A stretch of DNA of 64,000 nt from Phialocephala subalpina (GCA_900073065.1 FJOG01000004.1:920985-984984); one strand, 5' to 3'. Positions 36,514 to 48,862 are shown, counted from the stretch's first letter. Notes: generated by a model not told the origin, from the letters alone. Numbers and translations are program-made.

Positions 36514-37679
36514 CATGAGTTGAAAGTATCGCAACTAGCTCAAGTCATGCCCAGTAAAAGCCAAAGATCTCACGTCGAAAAGAAGCAGGGAAAAGAAGTT
36601 GCTGTGCCTCTTTCAACTAGATGCTCACGACCCTCATATTTTTCAGTTTCGAGGCTTCGCAAGTTGAAGAGAAAGGTATTCGAGTGGTTGTGGACTTTTT
36701 ATACTAGAGACTTGAATCCAACTGTCGGAACAAATGCCACTTGGTTGACTGACGCTATTGAAGTACAATGAGAGGTCGGTGAATCAAAGAAGCAAATTGC
36801 GATGCCTCGAAGTGGAACAGCCTCGATCCTCACAATCCACCAAGCCCAAGACCTCCGAACTCATAAAGTCTCAGTCGGAACTTCCCATCTCCTTAACAAC
36901 CTCCCGACAAAGAAATTCTCCAAGGATATGAAGCAGCAGTCTTGGACCATGGCTGTCTATCCAGTACTTTGGCATTCCTTGCATAGTAGGTAGAATTGTG
37001 ACTGAAACAGAATCTGGACAATGCAACACTCATCCAAAAGAAATGCAGGGCAGATGCACGCCTCACTGCCAACGCAACCAGCTCCGTCATCCCTTCAGAT
37101 TGCAACAACATCTTACATCTGATTTGAATAGTAGACTGAAAAGGTAACTTCTGGGATTTCAAGGACTTGGAGATATACACCTTTGGACATGCACACTGTG
37201 CGCCAACATAGAATTACCGCGATGATCGCCAGGTGTAGGGACTTGAATGCTTGGGTGAAGGTACTTTGTGGTTCCAGCTGCTAGAGGTGCAGCCAGGTAT
37301 ATATACCTAAGAAGAGGTGAGAAGTTGGGAAGATGTAGGAATGCATAAGACAGGGAGGTGAATGCACCTTCCGCCAGATTCTAGCAACTTGAAGAGTGTT
37401 TCAATTCTGATGAATCTGTAGACATGTTTAGCAGCCTTGACTGAACTTCGCAGTAAACAGGACTTTCATATTTCCTATATTCAGAGCCTCTTTCTGATTT
37501 CATAACGATGTTGCAAAAAAAAGTGCAGCCGCAAAGAGCAATGTGAATCTGATCTGGAAGGGAGAGCCCACAATGTTTTTGGATGGTTTACAAGTAATGA
37601 CAAACTTCTGCAAGGACGCTCACCAGAATGCACAAATGATGTTGAGACATGCATCTTGTTCATTGAAGAAGGACGTGAA

Positions 37680-37915
37680 CGATTCAGAAGTTGACAGCAA
37701 AAGTCAAAGAGCTAGGACGACGCTCTTTCAGACCAAACAGGCTGGCTGTGTAGGAACCACCCTTGCCTCCTGAATCTTGCGTACCATAATCATATATCAG
37801 GACAATGCATTAGTATCCGCATGCGTGCTTCCGGAGCAAGCACGTGGGAAAGGTCCTCCTTGGAACGTTGAGTTATTGGTCGCAGAAACAACAGGGCAGC
37901 GTTTTTATAACACCC
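37680..37915 (-). repeat. isolated diverged array unit
   Basis: A core-like word (TTTTGCTGTCAACTTCTGAA on the minus strand, at about 37682-37701) has a TATA-like TTATAAAAAC 217 bases upstream in the minus-strand sense (centre 37906). This is the same spacing as in the main array 5 kb to the left. Confidence 0.45.
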
Positions 37916-38134
37916 GGGAAAACATGGGTATCCTCTGAATGTGCCAATGGTGTGTTCTGCCAAAGTAAAGCCGTTGCATTCACTATTGAGAGATTGCTGG
38001 AGCCTGTTTGCGTGGCGAGCTAGGATACTTTCATGGCTTCAGCATGCTTGAAATTGTATACACGTCCAACTTGGGCACCCAAGATAACAGAGGCGCTAGG
38101 TATATATACCAGCAGGAGGAGCAAGGAGGTGATC

Positions 38135-38392
38135 TCATGCACAGCGCTTAAAGATAGGAACGGCTTCTGGGAATCGCGACTGAAGTCGGAGTACTCCCAC
38201 GCGGCTTGTATTCACGTCTAAATTTTGAGAGACACGCACGACTTGAGAGTCATTTACCAGCAACTTGTCCGCCATGCCAGAACAAGAAACCTCGACTTGA
38301 GACAAACCAGAATTTGAATCACGCAGCAAAGCAAAGAACAACACCCAGTGGGACTTGGCCATGATGGGCTGGCCTCTGAAGATGGCGAGCAT
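38135..38392 (-). CDS. small hypothetical ORF (85 codons), hydrophobic N-terminus
   Basis: An ATG-started frame, with a second ATG ten codons in, gives a hydrophobic segment (MAKSHWVLFFALL). An A/T-rich TACAAAAGCGAG box lies about 55 bases upstream. Around the start, GCTCGCCATCTT resembles GCTCGCCATTTT in the array unit near 30.16 kb (minus strand). A CTCAAG that could end a small intron lies at 38242-38247. I do not recognise a family. It may be the best-preserved coding member of the array, or chance. Confidence 0.25.
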   Translation of the reverse strand: MLAIFRGQPIMAKSHWVLFFALLRDSNSGLSQVEVSCSGMADKLLVNDSQVVRVSQNLDVNTSRVGVLRLQSRFPEAVPIFKRCA

Positions 38393-38913
38393 TTTTGACG
38401 TTGGGAATCAACTGTAATGTCTGAGATCTCGAGGAGCTCGCTTTTGTAGTCGCCTGAAAGTGGTAGACGCCGAGCGAGAAACAATCAAGACCAGACTAGA
38501 GTCAATAGCGGAAGCTTCCCTGGAGCGGAAATAGAAGCGAGGAACGACGCTGTGCAACAAACTGAGAAGGACTGCAGATAAGGACTGCTCCGCTCCGCTC
38601 ACTGGAGCGTTCCGGCTGTGGAACCTCGACCTCCACGAGTACCCGCAGATCATCACATGCCAAACCCCAATTTTCCCCATGGGACCTCGGATGCATCCGC
38701 ATTAAAATCTCCATTTCAGGTACACCGCCCTCTTGCTGCTACACAGGCTTCTATGTATCCCTCGTGCTCTAATAAAATGTAAACCGTACAAACATGAAGC
38801 TCTACCTTTCCATTTCCCTTGTATGACCAGACCACCATTATTGACATTTCAGATATCAAACCAAAGAAGCGTGAGATCTAGACATGCCGTAATCTTTATT
38901 CCGTAAACGCCGC

Positions 38914-40039
38914 TTAATGCTTAGCTGTGACCTGGTCGCCGGTGACTTTCTCGACGTAGGTCTTGGCACTGTGAAATGTATCAGTAAAAGTCCAGGGACG
39001 GAAGAGAGATGAGGAAGGGAAAGGAGGACGCACATATCACCTAGAGCAACCATACAAATCGTCTGCCAAACGCTCAATCCAATACGGGGAACCACGCCAC
39101 GATACAGACCCTTCAGCCCGTTCTGCGAATAGATATACTTGGCCGTATTGCCCACAGTCATCTTCTTCGGTCTGTTTGGATCTTCAGTCTTAGACTGCAT
39201 CTCCACACGAATAACTTCGATCGGTTGATTCCAAGCAGAAAGACCACCACCCAAACCCGAAGCAAGAATCTTCTCCCAAGCACTCAGCTTACCACCATCG
39301 TCCTTCCCTGTAACCTTCCTGATTCCCTGTTCCGCAAGTCTAGAAAGACCGAATCTCGAACCCCAGTTGGTCATTTGACGGATAGCAACAGCGTTGACAC
39401 CCTTATTGATACCCTTGATACCTTCCTTATGGTAGATATCCATGAATGTAGCAAATGTTCCTGGAGGCTTGACACCTTGCGCTGCGAGCTTGGATTTCGT
39501 GATCTCGACGGTTTTCATGCAGGTGCAGAATCCCATCGTGGCGTATGCTTGAGCGACTCCACCTGTGACACCGCCTGAGATTCCTGCGACGAAATCACCG
39601 GCGCCAAAGGTGCGGGCGTAGTATTCGGCTTCGGAGGCGACGAAGAGGAGGACGGCTCCTTTAGTGGAGGCTTCGATCCAGGCCCATGGGATGAGACCTT
39701 GGTAGACTGTTGCAGAGGGAGTAAATGTCAGCAAGTTGTTCATTTTGAGATGGAAAAATGAGGTTGATGGACGGGTTGAGCTTACAGCCAAAAACACCAC
39801 CTCTACCCCAAACTCTGGCAAGAGCAGAAGCAAACGAGTCTCCTCTGTTCGCAGCCATGGTAGTCTTGACGACCTCCAACGGCTGTCCCAGAGTAGTGAC
39901 CTCGAACCTATTGCTCGTCAGCATTCAAGCTGCCACGTTTGTTCACAGAAACGTACATGTTGAGCCCAGCCCCAAGTAACAGATTGCTGAACTTGACGGG
40001 CTTCTTCTCGAGCGTGGGCTTCTCTGCGAAGGCTGACAT
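38914..40039 (-). CDS. YHM2: Mitochondrial citrate/oxoglutarate carrier, Yhm2 type
   Basis: The 310-residue protein has exons 40039-39957, 39907-39786, 39706-39034 and 38968-38914. It belongs to the mitochondrial carrier (SLC25-like) family with three repeats. Signatures: repeat 1 QPLEVVK; repeat 2 KTVEITK, where the usual Pro is absent; repeat 3 QPIEVIR. The start MSAFAEKPTLEKKPVKFSNL and the end VTGDQVTAKH are characteristic of fungal Yhm2. Yeast Yhm2 exchanges mitochondrial citrate for cytosolic oxoglutarate and was also found associated with mitochondrial DNA. An in-frame upstream ATG-less extension exists but family starts support 40039. The last splice gives ALGDIAKTYVEK, where I expect ALGDM in relatives, so that exon edge is slightly uncertain. 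The gene lies next to citrate synthase on the same strand. Confidence 0.93.
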
Positions 40040-41096
40040 CGTGGGTGTAGATTGTGTGTATCGGGGCCCTGACCAAGGGATTAGGGTGCTTCGTCGCAAA
40101 GAGTGTGGATGATATTGATTGATTGTCGAAAAGAGAAGGGAGGTGCTAAAGGCAGTCAAGTAAGATCCGTTTTCTCGGTTACAATTTGGGGATTTGATTC
40201 GGCGGGTTGATAAGGAGAGACTTTGCTTCTTTCGATGCGAACCGAAGGCACAAAATCAGGCACGAAGAAGTACAATGTATTGATTCGGCGGGTTTTGGGA
40301 TGCGAGCTGGATGGGAATTTTCGTATTGCGGTGTCAGATCTTACGGTCAGCGGTCAGCGAGCTCAGCGTTTTGTAAGTCCGCTGCACGGCGTTCTTTCAA
40401 CGAGGGAACGAGGATGTCCTGCTTCATGCAGGGATCCAGATTTCACTATTCCAGAAGCAAGCTGGCCCGGATTTGCATTGTTGTTGAGCTGAATCGTTGG
40501 TCTCGCTTGAGAGTTCAACAAGCCTCGGGATGGGGCAGACCGGCAAGGCAATGGGGAAGCCCGGAAGCAAGCTACACGTGATGGAAAAGGGGTCTTGTAT
40601 GGATGAAGGCCAAAGCAAGAGTGGCGCAAGGCTGCAAGGCAATTTCCAAGTAATTCATCATTGGGGGTGCGTCATTGGGGTATTCTGCTGAGTATGCAAC
40701 GTTGAACGCTGCCAGGAAAGCAAAGGTGGTCTTGATATCTACGAATTCAGTGGATATTACAATCCGGAAACATTTGAGGTTCAACATGAAATATTAAGAC
40801 TAGCCTCAAGAATGTCATTCCCAGTTTCACAGATGCCAAGCACTTCTTGGCTGCTGTGCTTTCCGTTTTGTAGTGACATCCCACGTCTCCAGAAGCTTCA
40901 TGTCAAAGTCTGATATCAGACAAAAGTCATTGGTTACGAAATTCATTCTATACGCAGGAATGGTTGCGAGCGAGCACCAGAACGCTGGAATTAAAGTACA
41001 GGTAACAGCGCAAATCGCTCCCAAGCCCCGTCTAACCTAAACGTACAATCCGCATTTCGGCATCCATCCCACTCCCGAGGTCGTAATTTGGGTATT
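40040..41096. other. intergenic between citrate carrier and citrate synthase
   Basis: Presumed promoter of the carrier gene and 3' UTR of citrate synthase. Several short frames overlap on both strands without recognisable content. Confidence 0.45.
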
Positions 41097-42728
41097 TTAC
41101 AGCTTAGCTCCAACAATCTCGGCCCACTTCTCGGTTGAGAAAGACTTGGGTCGCTCGATTGGGGCTCCAACTGCACGGTCGATGATCAATTGTGGCATAA
41201 CACCGATGGCTCGAGAAACGCCGAAGAGGACAGTGTAGTAGTTAGCCTCAGTCAAGCCGTAGTATTGGAGGAGGACACCAGAGTGCTATTTTCATGTTAG
41301 CTGGATGAAACGTTGAATGGATGGGTTTTACTTACAGCATCAACGTTGGGGAAGGGGTTCTTGGTCTTGCCGTGCTCAGTCAGGACACCTGGAGCAATCT
41401 TGTAGACTTGGCTGACAAGCTTGTACATTGGGTCATCTGGGAGATGCTTCTCAGCAAACTCTCTCTGAGCCATGTATCGGGGGTCAGTCTTTCGGAGAAC
41501 AGCGTGGCCGTAACCTGGGACGACTTGGCCGGCCTTGAGAGTGGTCCAGAGGTAGTTCTTGATAGCCTCGTCGCTGAGGTCGTCACCAATAGCAGCCTTC
41601 ATCTTGGTAAGCCAGTTCAAGACTTCCTGGTTAGCGAGACCGTGGAGAGGACCAGCCAGACCGTTGAGGCCAGCAGCGAGAGAGAGCATGGGAGAGCTGA
41701 GAGCACTTCCAACCAAGTGGGTTGTGTGAGCGCTGACATTGCCACCCTCGTGGTCGGTGTGGATGGTGAGGTACAGTCTCATGAGCTCAATGAACTCGTT
41801 GTTGTTACCGAAACCAAGTTGGTTGGCGAAGTTGAAGGAGTAGTCCTTATCCTTCTGGACTGGTGCAACCTTGCCTCCCTTGAAGACGTTTTGGTAGATT
41901 CTGGCGGCGATGGTGGGGAGCTTGGCAATCAAATCCATAGCATCCTCGAAAGTGTGGCCCCAGTACTCGGTCTTCTTCATTCCCTTAGCATATGCCTTGG
42001 CGAAAGCAGACTCGTGCTCGAGAGCATTGACTGCGATGGAGAATTGTGCCATTGGGTGGAGATCGCTTGGGCATCGGTCGATGAGCTCCTCGACGAACTT
42101 GGGGACGGTTGCACGGGCAGCCCAGTCGGCAGAGAGGTCGCGGACTTGTTGCTCGCTGGGGACTTCACCGGTCAAGAGCAACCAGAAGAGACCTGAGAAC
42201 CAAGTTAGCATATCAATTGGAAAGAACTCTTATCGTAGCTCACCTTCTGGCAGAGGCTCCTCTCCACCTGGGGCCTTTGGTAGAAGCTCCTGGCATTCTG
42301 GAATTGTCTTTCCTCGGAAACGGATACCCTCCTCTGAGTCAAGAACTGAACCCTCCCAGACCAGCGACTTGATACCACGAGCACCACCATATACTTGATC
42401 GAGAGTCACCTCGCCAACGACCTTGGAGCCATAGTCCCTAAAATTGTCAATTGTGCCCGTCCTGGTCTTGTGTCCTCAATCTTACTTGCGGAGCTTCTTG
42501 ATCTGCTCAATCTTCTCTGGTAATTGCTCAGCGAATCTTTCCTTCAGTGTCTGTCGAAATTGTCAGCTCAATCTCTGTTCGGTGCATTTTTGGACAGATC
42601 GAGCTTACCTGAGTTTTCGATGACGAGTAGCATCGCAAACCATTGAAGGCTGCGGTCCTAGCATTGAAAGCTGGAGCTGTGAGAGACGACCTTAAGGCGG
42701 AAGTACCGAGACGGAGTGCTGACGCCAT
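41097..42728 (-). CDS. Citrate synthase, mitochondrial
   Basis: The 474-residue enzyme has exons 42728-42609, 42551-42487, 42437-42244, 42192-41336 and 41285-41097. It condenses acetyl-CoA and oxaloacetate to citrate (EC 2.3.3.1), the entry step of the TCA cycle. The N-terminus ([15 protein letters not shown], rich in Arg, Ser and Ala with no acid) is a mitochondrial presequence. Active-site regions are intact: [20 protein letters not shown] with the first catalytic His, the LHGLANQEV block, [14 protein letters not shown] with the second His, and [16 protein letters not shown] with the Asp. The protein ends in VGAKL, which also fits a peroxisomal PTS1. It is transcribed in the same direction as the citrate carrier gene downstream. 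The 5' end is divergent from the Seb1-like gene, with a shared 779-base upstream region. Confidence 0.96.
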
Positions 42729-43507
42729 TTCTTGGATTTGTGGTTCGAGAGACGTAGAAAAATTGTCGAAAAAGATTCTCGGTCGGGAGAAGGCGAGCTT
42801 TGAAGTGATCGGAGCGCGGCACTGTCAACCCTGGCTCGCCTTGGTTATTTGTGGTTCTCAACCGGACCGGACCTGTTGACCCATGTATGCGAGCTGGAAC
42901 ATTTTCAACAACACCGAAATAAAACCCTGCCACTGAGAGAATGTGAATCCGCCGAAAGAGGTCGCACGAATGGACAAACGGAAACAATAAGAGAGAAGAA
43001 TGAGGGTGATTCTTTGGTTACCATCCTTTCACCGCCATTCATGCAGCTGAAACCTTATTGCATGGCACGAGTCACGTGCTGATATTTTGCCTGAGGCGCC
43101 ACTAGGCTGCCAGTCAAAGAAACGCTAAAAGGGTCACGTCTTCTGTTCTGTGACTAGTTCAGCTTTCATCTTTCTACAACTTCCACCACGCCACCAAGAA
43201 TCATCTGCAGATACTCATCAACTAATACAGACATCTCCTGCGGTCCTTACTGCTATCGCTACATCTGCGGATATCTCAATACCTTGACTGGAGTCTCCTC
43301 CGAAGCTGAATCACTGTGCCGGTCGCACGTCGTAATCGCCATAGAAAATCATTCACTTTTGCTTCATCGTAGCTGCGTTAGCGGGTCGGGGCTCAGGGCG
43401 AGGATAAAAGTAGAATCTCGCGAGACTTCCGATCCTCGCAACTGCAAATCTCTTGCAACCTTTCGCAACAACTGAACCTGCGCTGGTCGTGTCTTTCCAC
43501 ATCCATC
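42729..43507. promoter_or_regulatory. shared divergent promoter region
   Basis: These 779 bases separate the start codons of citrate synthase (-) and the Seb1-like gene (+). No open frame of note. I could not pick out a clear TATA box for either gene, as expected for housekeeping genes. Confidence 0.5.
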
Positions 43508-46056
43508 ATGTCTTCCGCAGTAGCAGAACTAGAAGCTAGCCTACAGGCCATGCTATCATTGAAGCCTCCAGGAGTCTCAGGTTCCAAAATCCAGAGTATC
43601 ACCGTCCTCTGCACAGCAAACGTCCAGGTAAGCTCATCACCAGATGGCCGTCTTTGAGGATCGATGAAGCTAACGCCACCTCACGCAGTCCGAATCCGTC
43701 CTCATCCAAAAGCTGTATACACACTTCAAAAAAGCCCCAGGAACACACAAGCTTGGCGTCCTATACGTTGTAGACTCCGTAACTCGCAAGTGGACAGAGC
43801 AAGCCAAGAGCGCCGGTCAACCCATAAACGCTTCTGCCCAGGATGGTACTTTTGCTGCTGGTGTCCATAAAGTAAAGGAGCTTTTGCCTGCTCTGATGAA
43901 CGACATTATTCACTCCGCTCCCGATGATCAAAAGGTACGCCCGAAAGTTTGAGCTCAGTAGTCTTCAGACTCGTATGGTCCTCGTGACTTTTAGCTTCCA
44001 TATGTTGCTTGATGAAGAGATGTCCAGTGCGCATAGTCTCTTCGTATGAACTTACACTTACTCTGTTTTTCTATCTTGTAGGATAAGATTAGGAAGCTCG
44101 TTGATATCTGGGAGAAAGGCCAGACTTTCCCTCTTCAGATGCTCACCACGTTCAAGGAGAAGTTGAACGCGCAAAGTAAGGCCATCGCAACTCCACAATG
44201 TTCCAGTATCACATTCTAATATTCTTTCTTCAGATGAATCGACCACTCCTCCAGGTAGTCCCCCAGCAGATTTGCAGAGAACCCTTGGGTTGCAACCATC
44301 CACCACACAACCTCCGGCCCCCGCACGTAATACTTCGTCGATTTTGGAGGCTCTCGCCAACATGGCTCGACAAAATACTGCTGCTCCTGCCCCTCCAACA
44401 TTTCCTTCCCCACCGGTCCCGGGTAGCTCGTACAATGTATCAAATGCGCAAAGTAACCTTGCTCAGCAAGCTACACTTCCGTTTCCAATTCCACCGCCTG
44501 TAAACGTGCCATCAGCCACTTTTGCACCGCAAACACAAGGAACGAGTAATGGTGTTCACAACTTTGCAAGTAATCAAGCAAGCCAGTTTGCGGTCCCACC
44601 TTCCATAGTCCCGCCTGGTGGCCTTGATCCAGCTGTTCAGACTCAAATTATGGTGATCAAGGCACTCTCAGACCAAGGCTTGGGCCCTGACAAGATTGCT
44701 GAGGTCCTTAAAGCTATGGGTAATCAAGTTCCTCCTCCTATTGGAGCTGGTGGACTTCCTCCTCCTCCCCCGCCGCCATTTGCGGCCCAGAATCAAAATC
44801 AAAATGCTCAGAACGGTTTTTGGGGTGCTAGACCAGAAGAATCACGTGATCGCAATGGTTTCAATGAGGCTGTGAGGTCACCACCAGGTCGATTCCGTCG
44901 TCGTTCACGATCTCGTTCTCCTCCTCGTGCGTGGAATGCTCGTGATTCACCAAACTCTCGTCGTCATGAGGATTCAGCCTATGACTATGGCAGAGATTCT
45001 CCAGGCCGCAATCGCGGAGATGATCGTGGTCGAGGTCGAGGAGGCCGTGTCAACGAGTACCGACAGCGTAGCCCTCCCCGTCGTGGCCGCAGCCCGACCC
45101 CACCAAGAGCCAATGGAACTGAAAAGAAATGGGTTCAGTATGATTCGAGCATTGGAAAGGCACACATCAAAGGTATGCATGCAATCAATCAATTTGCGAA
45201 CAATTGTTCTAATATTTCGTAGTCCTCAGCCGAACTCTGTTTGTTGGAGGTGTCACGTAAGTTTCCATTGCCACCTTTGCCAGGATCTCGCTAACCAGCA
45301 ATAGCATGCCAGAGCAAGAACTCAGAAATATCTTCTCCGGATTTGGCCAAGTCCAAACTTGCATCGTCAACAAGGACAAGCGCCATGCTTTCGTGAAGAT
45401 GATCAGCCGCGAAGATGCTGTTAGAGCCAAGGAGGCGATGGAGAAGAACAGAACCCCAGACTCTCAACTTAGGGTAAGTTTCAACCTTCTTGCATGAGGT
45501 ATTTCAGTACTAACTTTACTAGACAAGATGGGGCGTTGGATTTGGTCCTCGTGATTGCAGTGATTACCAAACCGGTGTCAGCATCATTCCCATCAGCAAA
45601 CTCACTGATGCGGACCGAAAGTGGATGTTGACTGCTGAATACGGAGGCAGTGGCGGCAAGCCCATCGAGCCTGGTCTTGTCGTCGAGGAGCCAGATATCG
45701 AAATCGGCCAAGGTGTTTCCTCAAAGGCCATCAGCCGCCGTATGCAAACCGACAAGGGAGGCAGCAATGGACCCAAATCTACCCGAGATCGTGATGAGGA
45801 GGAACGCCAGAACCATCGCCGAGGAGGAGATCGAGACGACCGCCGAGATGATCGCCGCGACGACGACCGCAAGGATAGAATCAATGCTGTCAGTGCTCCT
45901 CCTTCGATGCCTCCGATTCCACCTTTCGGTATGCCAGGTTTTCCCTTCCCGATGAACTTCCCGAACGGCATGCCAATGCTTCCTCCTGGATTCGTCTTCC
46001 CGGGTCAAGGTCAGGCTTCGGCTTCACAACCACCTCCACCAGGACACCGCACTTAA
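43508..46056 (+). CDS. Nrd1/Seb1-like CID-RRM transcription-termination factor
   Basis: The 711-residue protein has seven exons: 43508-43627, 43689-43934, 44082-44175, 44234-45172, 45223-45256 (a 34-base micro-exon), 45305-45473 and 45523-46056. Residues 1 to about 150 form a CID, the helical domain that binds the phosphorylated tail of RNA polymerase II (KLGVLYVVDSVTRKW). A long Pro/Gln-rich linker and an Arg-Ser and Arg-Gly stretch (RRRSRSRSPPR; DRGRGRGGR) follow. The RRM begins RTLFVGGV and continues KDKRHAFVKM, then RWGVGFGPRDCSDYQTGVS, the extension typical of Nrd1 and Seb1. The tail is Met/Pro-rich. Nrd1 in yeast ends non-coding transcription, and Seb1 in fission yeast guides poly(A)-site choice and heterochromatin. 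Which role applies here cannot be read from sequence. Confidence 0.93.
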
Positions 46057-47555
46057 GGAGATTGACGACTTCACATCTACCTCGAGCACACTCCAAATCA
46101 CCGAACAGAAAACTTCACATCTGCATCTAGTAGATTCATCTACGCGATCACAAAAAGGTCTCACGGCCTAACTTACATACTACTGATTTCTTGCCTTTTC
46201 ACATATGCATTGCAGCGGTGTAGGGCGTTCATGGGAAAAAGTGCCCACCTTGAGCTCATTTGAGATTCAGGTCGGCATCACATTGACGGATGGAGCATAC
46301 TCACGGATCTTTTCGGGCTCATTTGAGTTTCTGCACCTAAATTTCCTGCAGCATGTACAGCAGCTTGCATTTTCATTTTCGATTTTCTAGTCCGTAAGAG
46401 AGATAGGGATGGTTGGAGTGAGATTGTCTCTAGGAAGCCGACTCTATAACTAGGACTTGCCTGCAAAATGGGCGGGTGAGAATACATAATGAATCAGAGA
46501 ACCTGAAATTACATTTGACTTGAACTGTGACTGAGTATTTCGTGATGAATCCATACTCGAGCTTCCTCCTCATTCCTTTACATATGCCACGATCATCCAC
46601 TCAGCACGGCATCATCTACAGGTACGAGCATCATCTCGCTTCCTCATGCACTCATCGTAAGCACGACCATCTTCCGAGTCGTATCATTTAAAAGATGCTA
46701 CACAATGTGAATGACAAAATGACCAACTTTATGGCAGTGATCAGGCAGCAGATTTTGAGAATCTGGATAGAGCTTTACATGATGGACATTGAGGTAGGGC
46801 AGAAATGCAGTACTATGAAGTTGCCGAAGTGAGTTGCAAGCTTGCAACAGACAATTTTGAGATGAAGATGCTCCTTCCACTTTCGCACAATCATGGCGCT
46901 TCCTCCGTCCACATTTTCTCCCCCAAAAAGTGAAGACGACGGGTCGATCAAGAAGTGTACAATCAAAGCCAAAACAGGCATCCACTACTTTTTCCCCGCC
47001 GTCAAACCTTCATTCATGCCCCTCCAATTTTGACTACTCTAGATTACAGCTTGTCTCCATTTCTCCCGCGTATTCCACGATGGGAAATATCCATCACCAC
47101 GTGGTTAGCAGATAGGCTTTCACGCGGGGGGAAAGCAATGTTCCTCCCCACGAGTTCTTCACTCCTGTTGGCCGATTGGTGAGGACGAGTTGCAACCTGC
47201 AGGTTAAGAGAAGAAGAAAATTTACCTGCATGAAAGGTGCAGTGACTTTGAAACATTGAGAGGAGTGTTATCAAGCCGATGGCTATCAAGCCGTGAATCT
47301 GAGATGGAGTGTGCTTAACTTTGAGGTTGAGGACTGGTTGTGGCTGGACGGATCTTTCAGTAAGGCAGCAAAGCTTTTTCGAGGCGTCTGGATGCCAATT
47401 CCTTCTTGTATTCCAGGCGGTTGGCTTCAATTTTCCATTTCATGTTGCACTTCTGGGAAGCTCTAAGTGTCCAAGGTGGATTTGAGAATCTCTATTTGAT
47501 TCGCCATCACGGACCAGCTGCAGCCACAGAGGGTTTGGAATTGTTTCTGCTGTGG

Positions 47556-47599
47556 CTCTCTTCTCTTCTCTTCTCTTCTCTTCTCTTCTCTTCTCTTCT
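47556..47599. repeat. pentanucleotide microsatellite (TTCTC)n
   Basis: About nine near-perfect tandem copies of TTCTC (pyrimidine strand on plus). Purine/pyrimidine mirror tracts of this kind can form triplex DNA. Confidence 0.9.
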
Positions 47600-48862
47600 G
47601 AGTGTGAGCTAAGTCATTTCTGCGTGATAAGGTTTTATCGGGTTATCAAATTGATGCAGAAAGGCTGGACTTTGCTCTTGTTTGGTTTTCGAGTCCAAGA
47701 TGCAGGAGTGCTCTCAAGGCCTGATTGTTCGAAAGCAATACAGCAACTAGGTAGTGTTGCATTGACAAAAATTGTACTCCTCAAAGTTTCTGGATCACGG
47801 TGGTCTGCTCGAAGCAAACCACCATTTCTCCTAATCGTAGATTACTCAGCAGCCTTCACCTTCTTTGTCGTCATCCGCAGCTGAGAGTCCGAGACGGTAA
47901 AGAAATGCAAATTCATGTGGGATTGGTTTGCCTGTAGAAGGTATGCATTTGGGGAGAAGTCAGATGCACCACTGCATACACAGTCTTGGCCAAGTGTTCT
48001 CATATGGCACATAGCGAGTGACTGGCGAAAGACGGCCAGATAGTGAAGTGAAGAGAGTGGGAAGCAAGCTGGGCGATGGGCACCCTGCCACATTGTATTT
48101 CTCCCATATTCTCAGATCTGCGGGACTTCCGACCATCAATTGATCCATCGCTTTCAGTGGAACAGCCCAACTTTCAAATACTTTCCAGGCCGGAAAGCTC
48201 ACCAGCCTCTCATTCAACATTACAGTCCATAATCAGGTGCTCGGCTAACTCGTAAGCCCTTTTCGTCCTTAGCCTGAGTCTTTGTCGCAGGTGGTTGATC
48301 CCCATTCCTTGTTCCTGACGACAAGAGTTGCGTGTTTCTGCATTGTGTAACTGTGAAGCTTGCACTCTCCGGAGCGTTTTGTTCCTCCGCTGCTTGATGT
48401 GCTCAAACTTCGCAAGTGATCGTTGTGGTTTCTGAGAATCTCCATCTCACACTCCACCACTCATCTCCAGCACACCACAGTTTGATCTACTCACGCCTTG
48501 AACAAAGGGCTCTTTCACCACCAAATTGTGACGCTTTATACGGAATTTCGCAGGTAGTCCATGTTTGTGCCCAACATATCGTGATCCCAGATCTGCCTCC
48601 CTTAATGCCTTTTCCAAAATTCATGATCCTTTGTCATCTGCGCGGTAGTCGTACTCTGTATAGATTTCGCCTTCTGTCGTGTGTTGCCACCCTTCCATGT
48701 CAAGGCCATTCCCAGCTTCCACAGCCTTTCCTCCCACCTGCTTCTTGTATGTCGGTTGTCGTTATCGCCGTAGAACCTTCACTTCACCAGATTAATGCCG
48801 CAGTCTCTTTCCAGACTGATTGTCTCTTTGTAGGTGTCGATGCCTCGTGCTTGTGAATGCTG

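Larger units (their letters stand above)
34953..38913. other. gene-poor region with scattered array copies
   Basis: No full gene is supported over 4 kb. It contains an inverted copy of the intron-like core (36472-36513, plus strand), a diverged unit at about 37.69-37.91 kb, two AGGTATATATACC boxes (about 37296 and 38099), and a short repeated phrase AGCAGCCTCGATCTTCAC near 36230, found again with changes near 36819. Open frames are under 100 codons. Confidence 0.5.

Noticed and set aside
41321..42196. 291-codon open frame antisense to citrate synthase
   Set aside because: It is the exact shadow of the conserved citrate synthase exon 4, and such antisense frames arise from codon bias.
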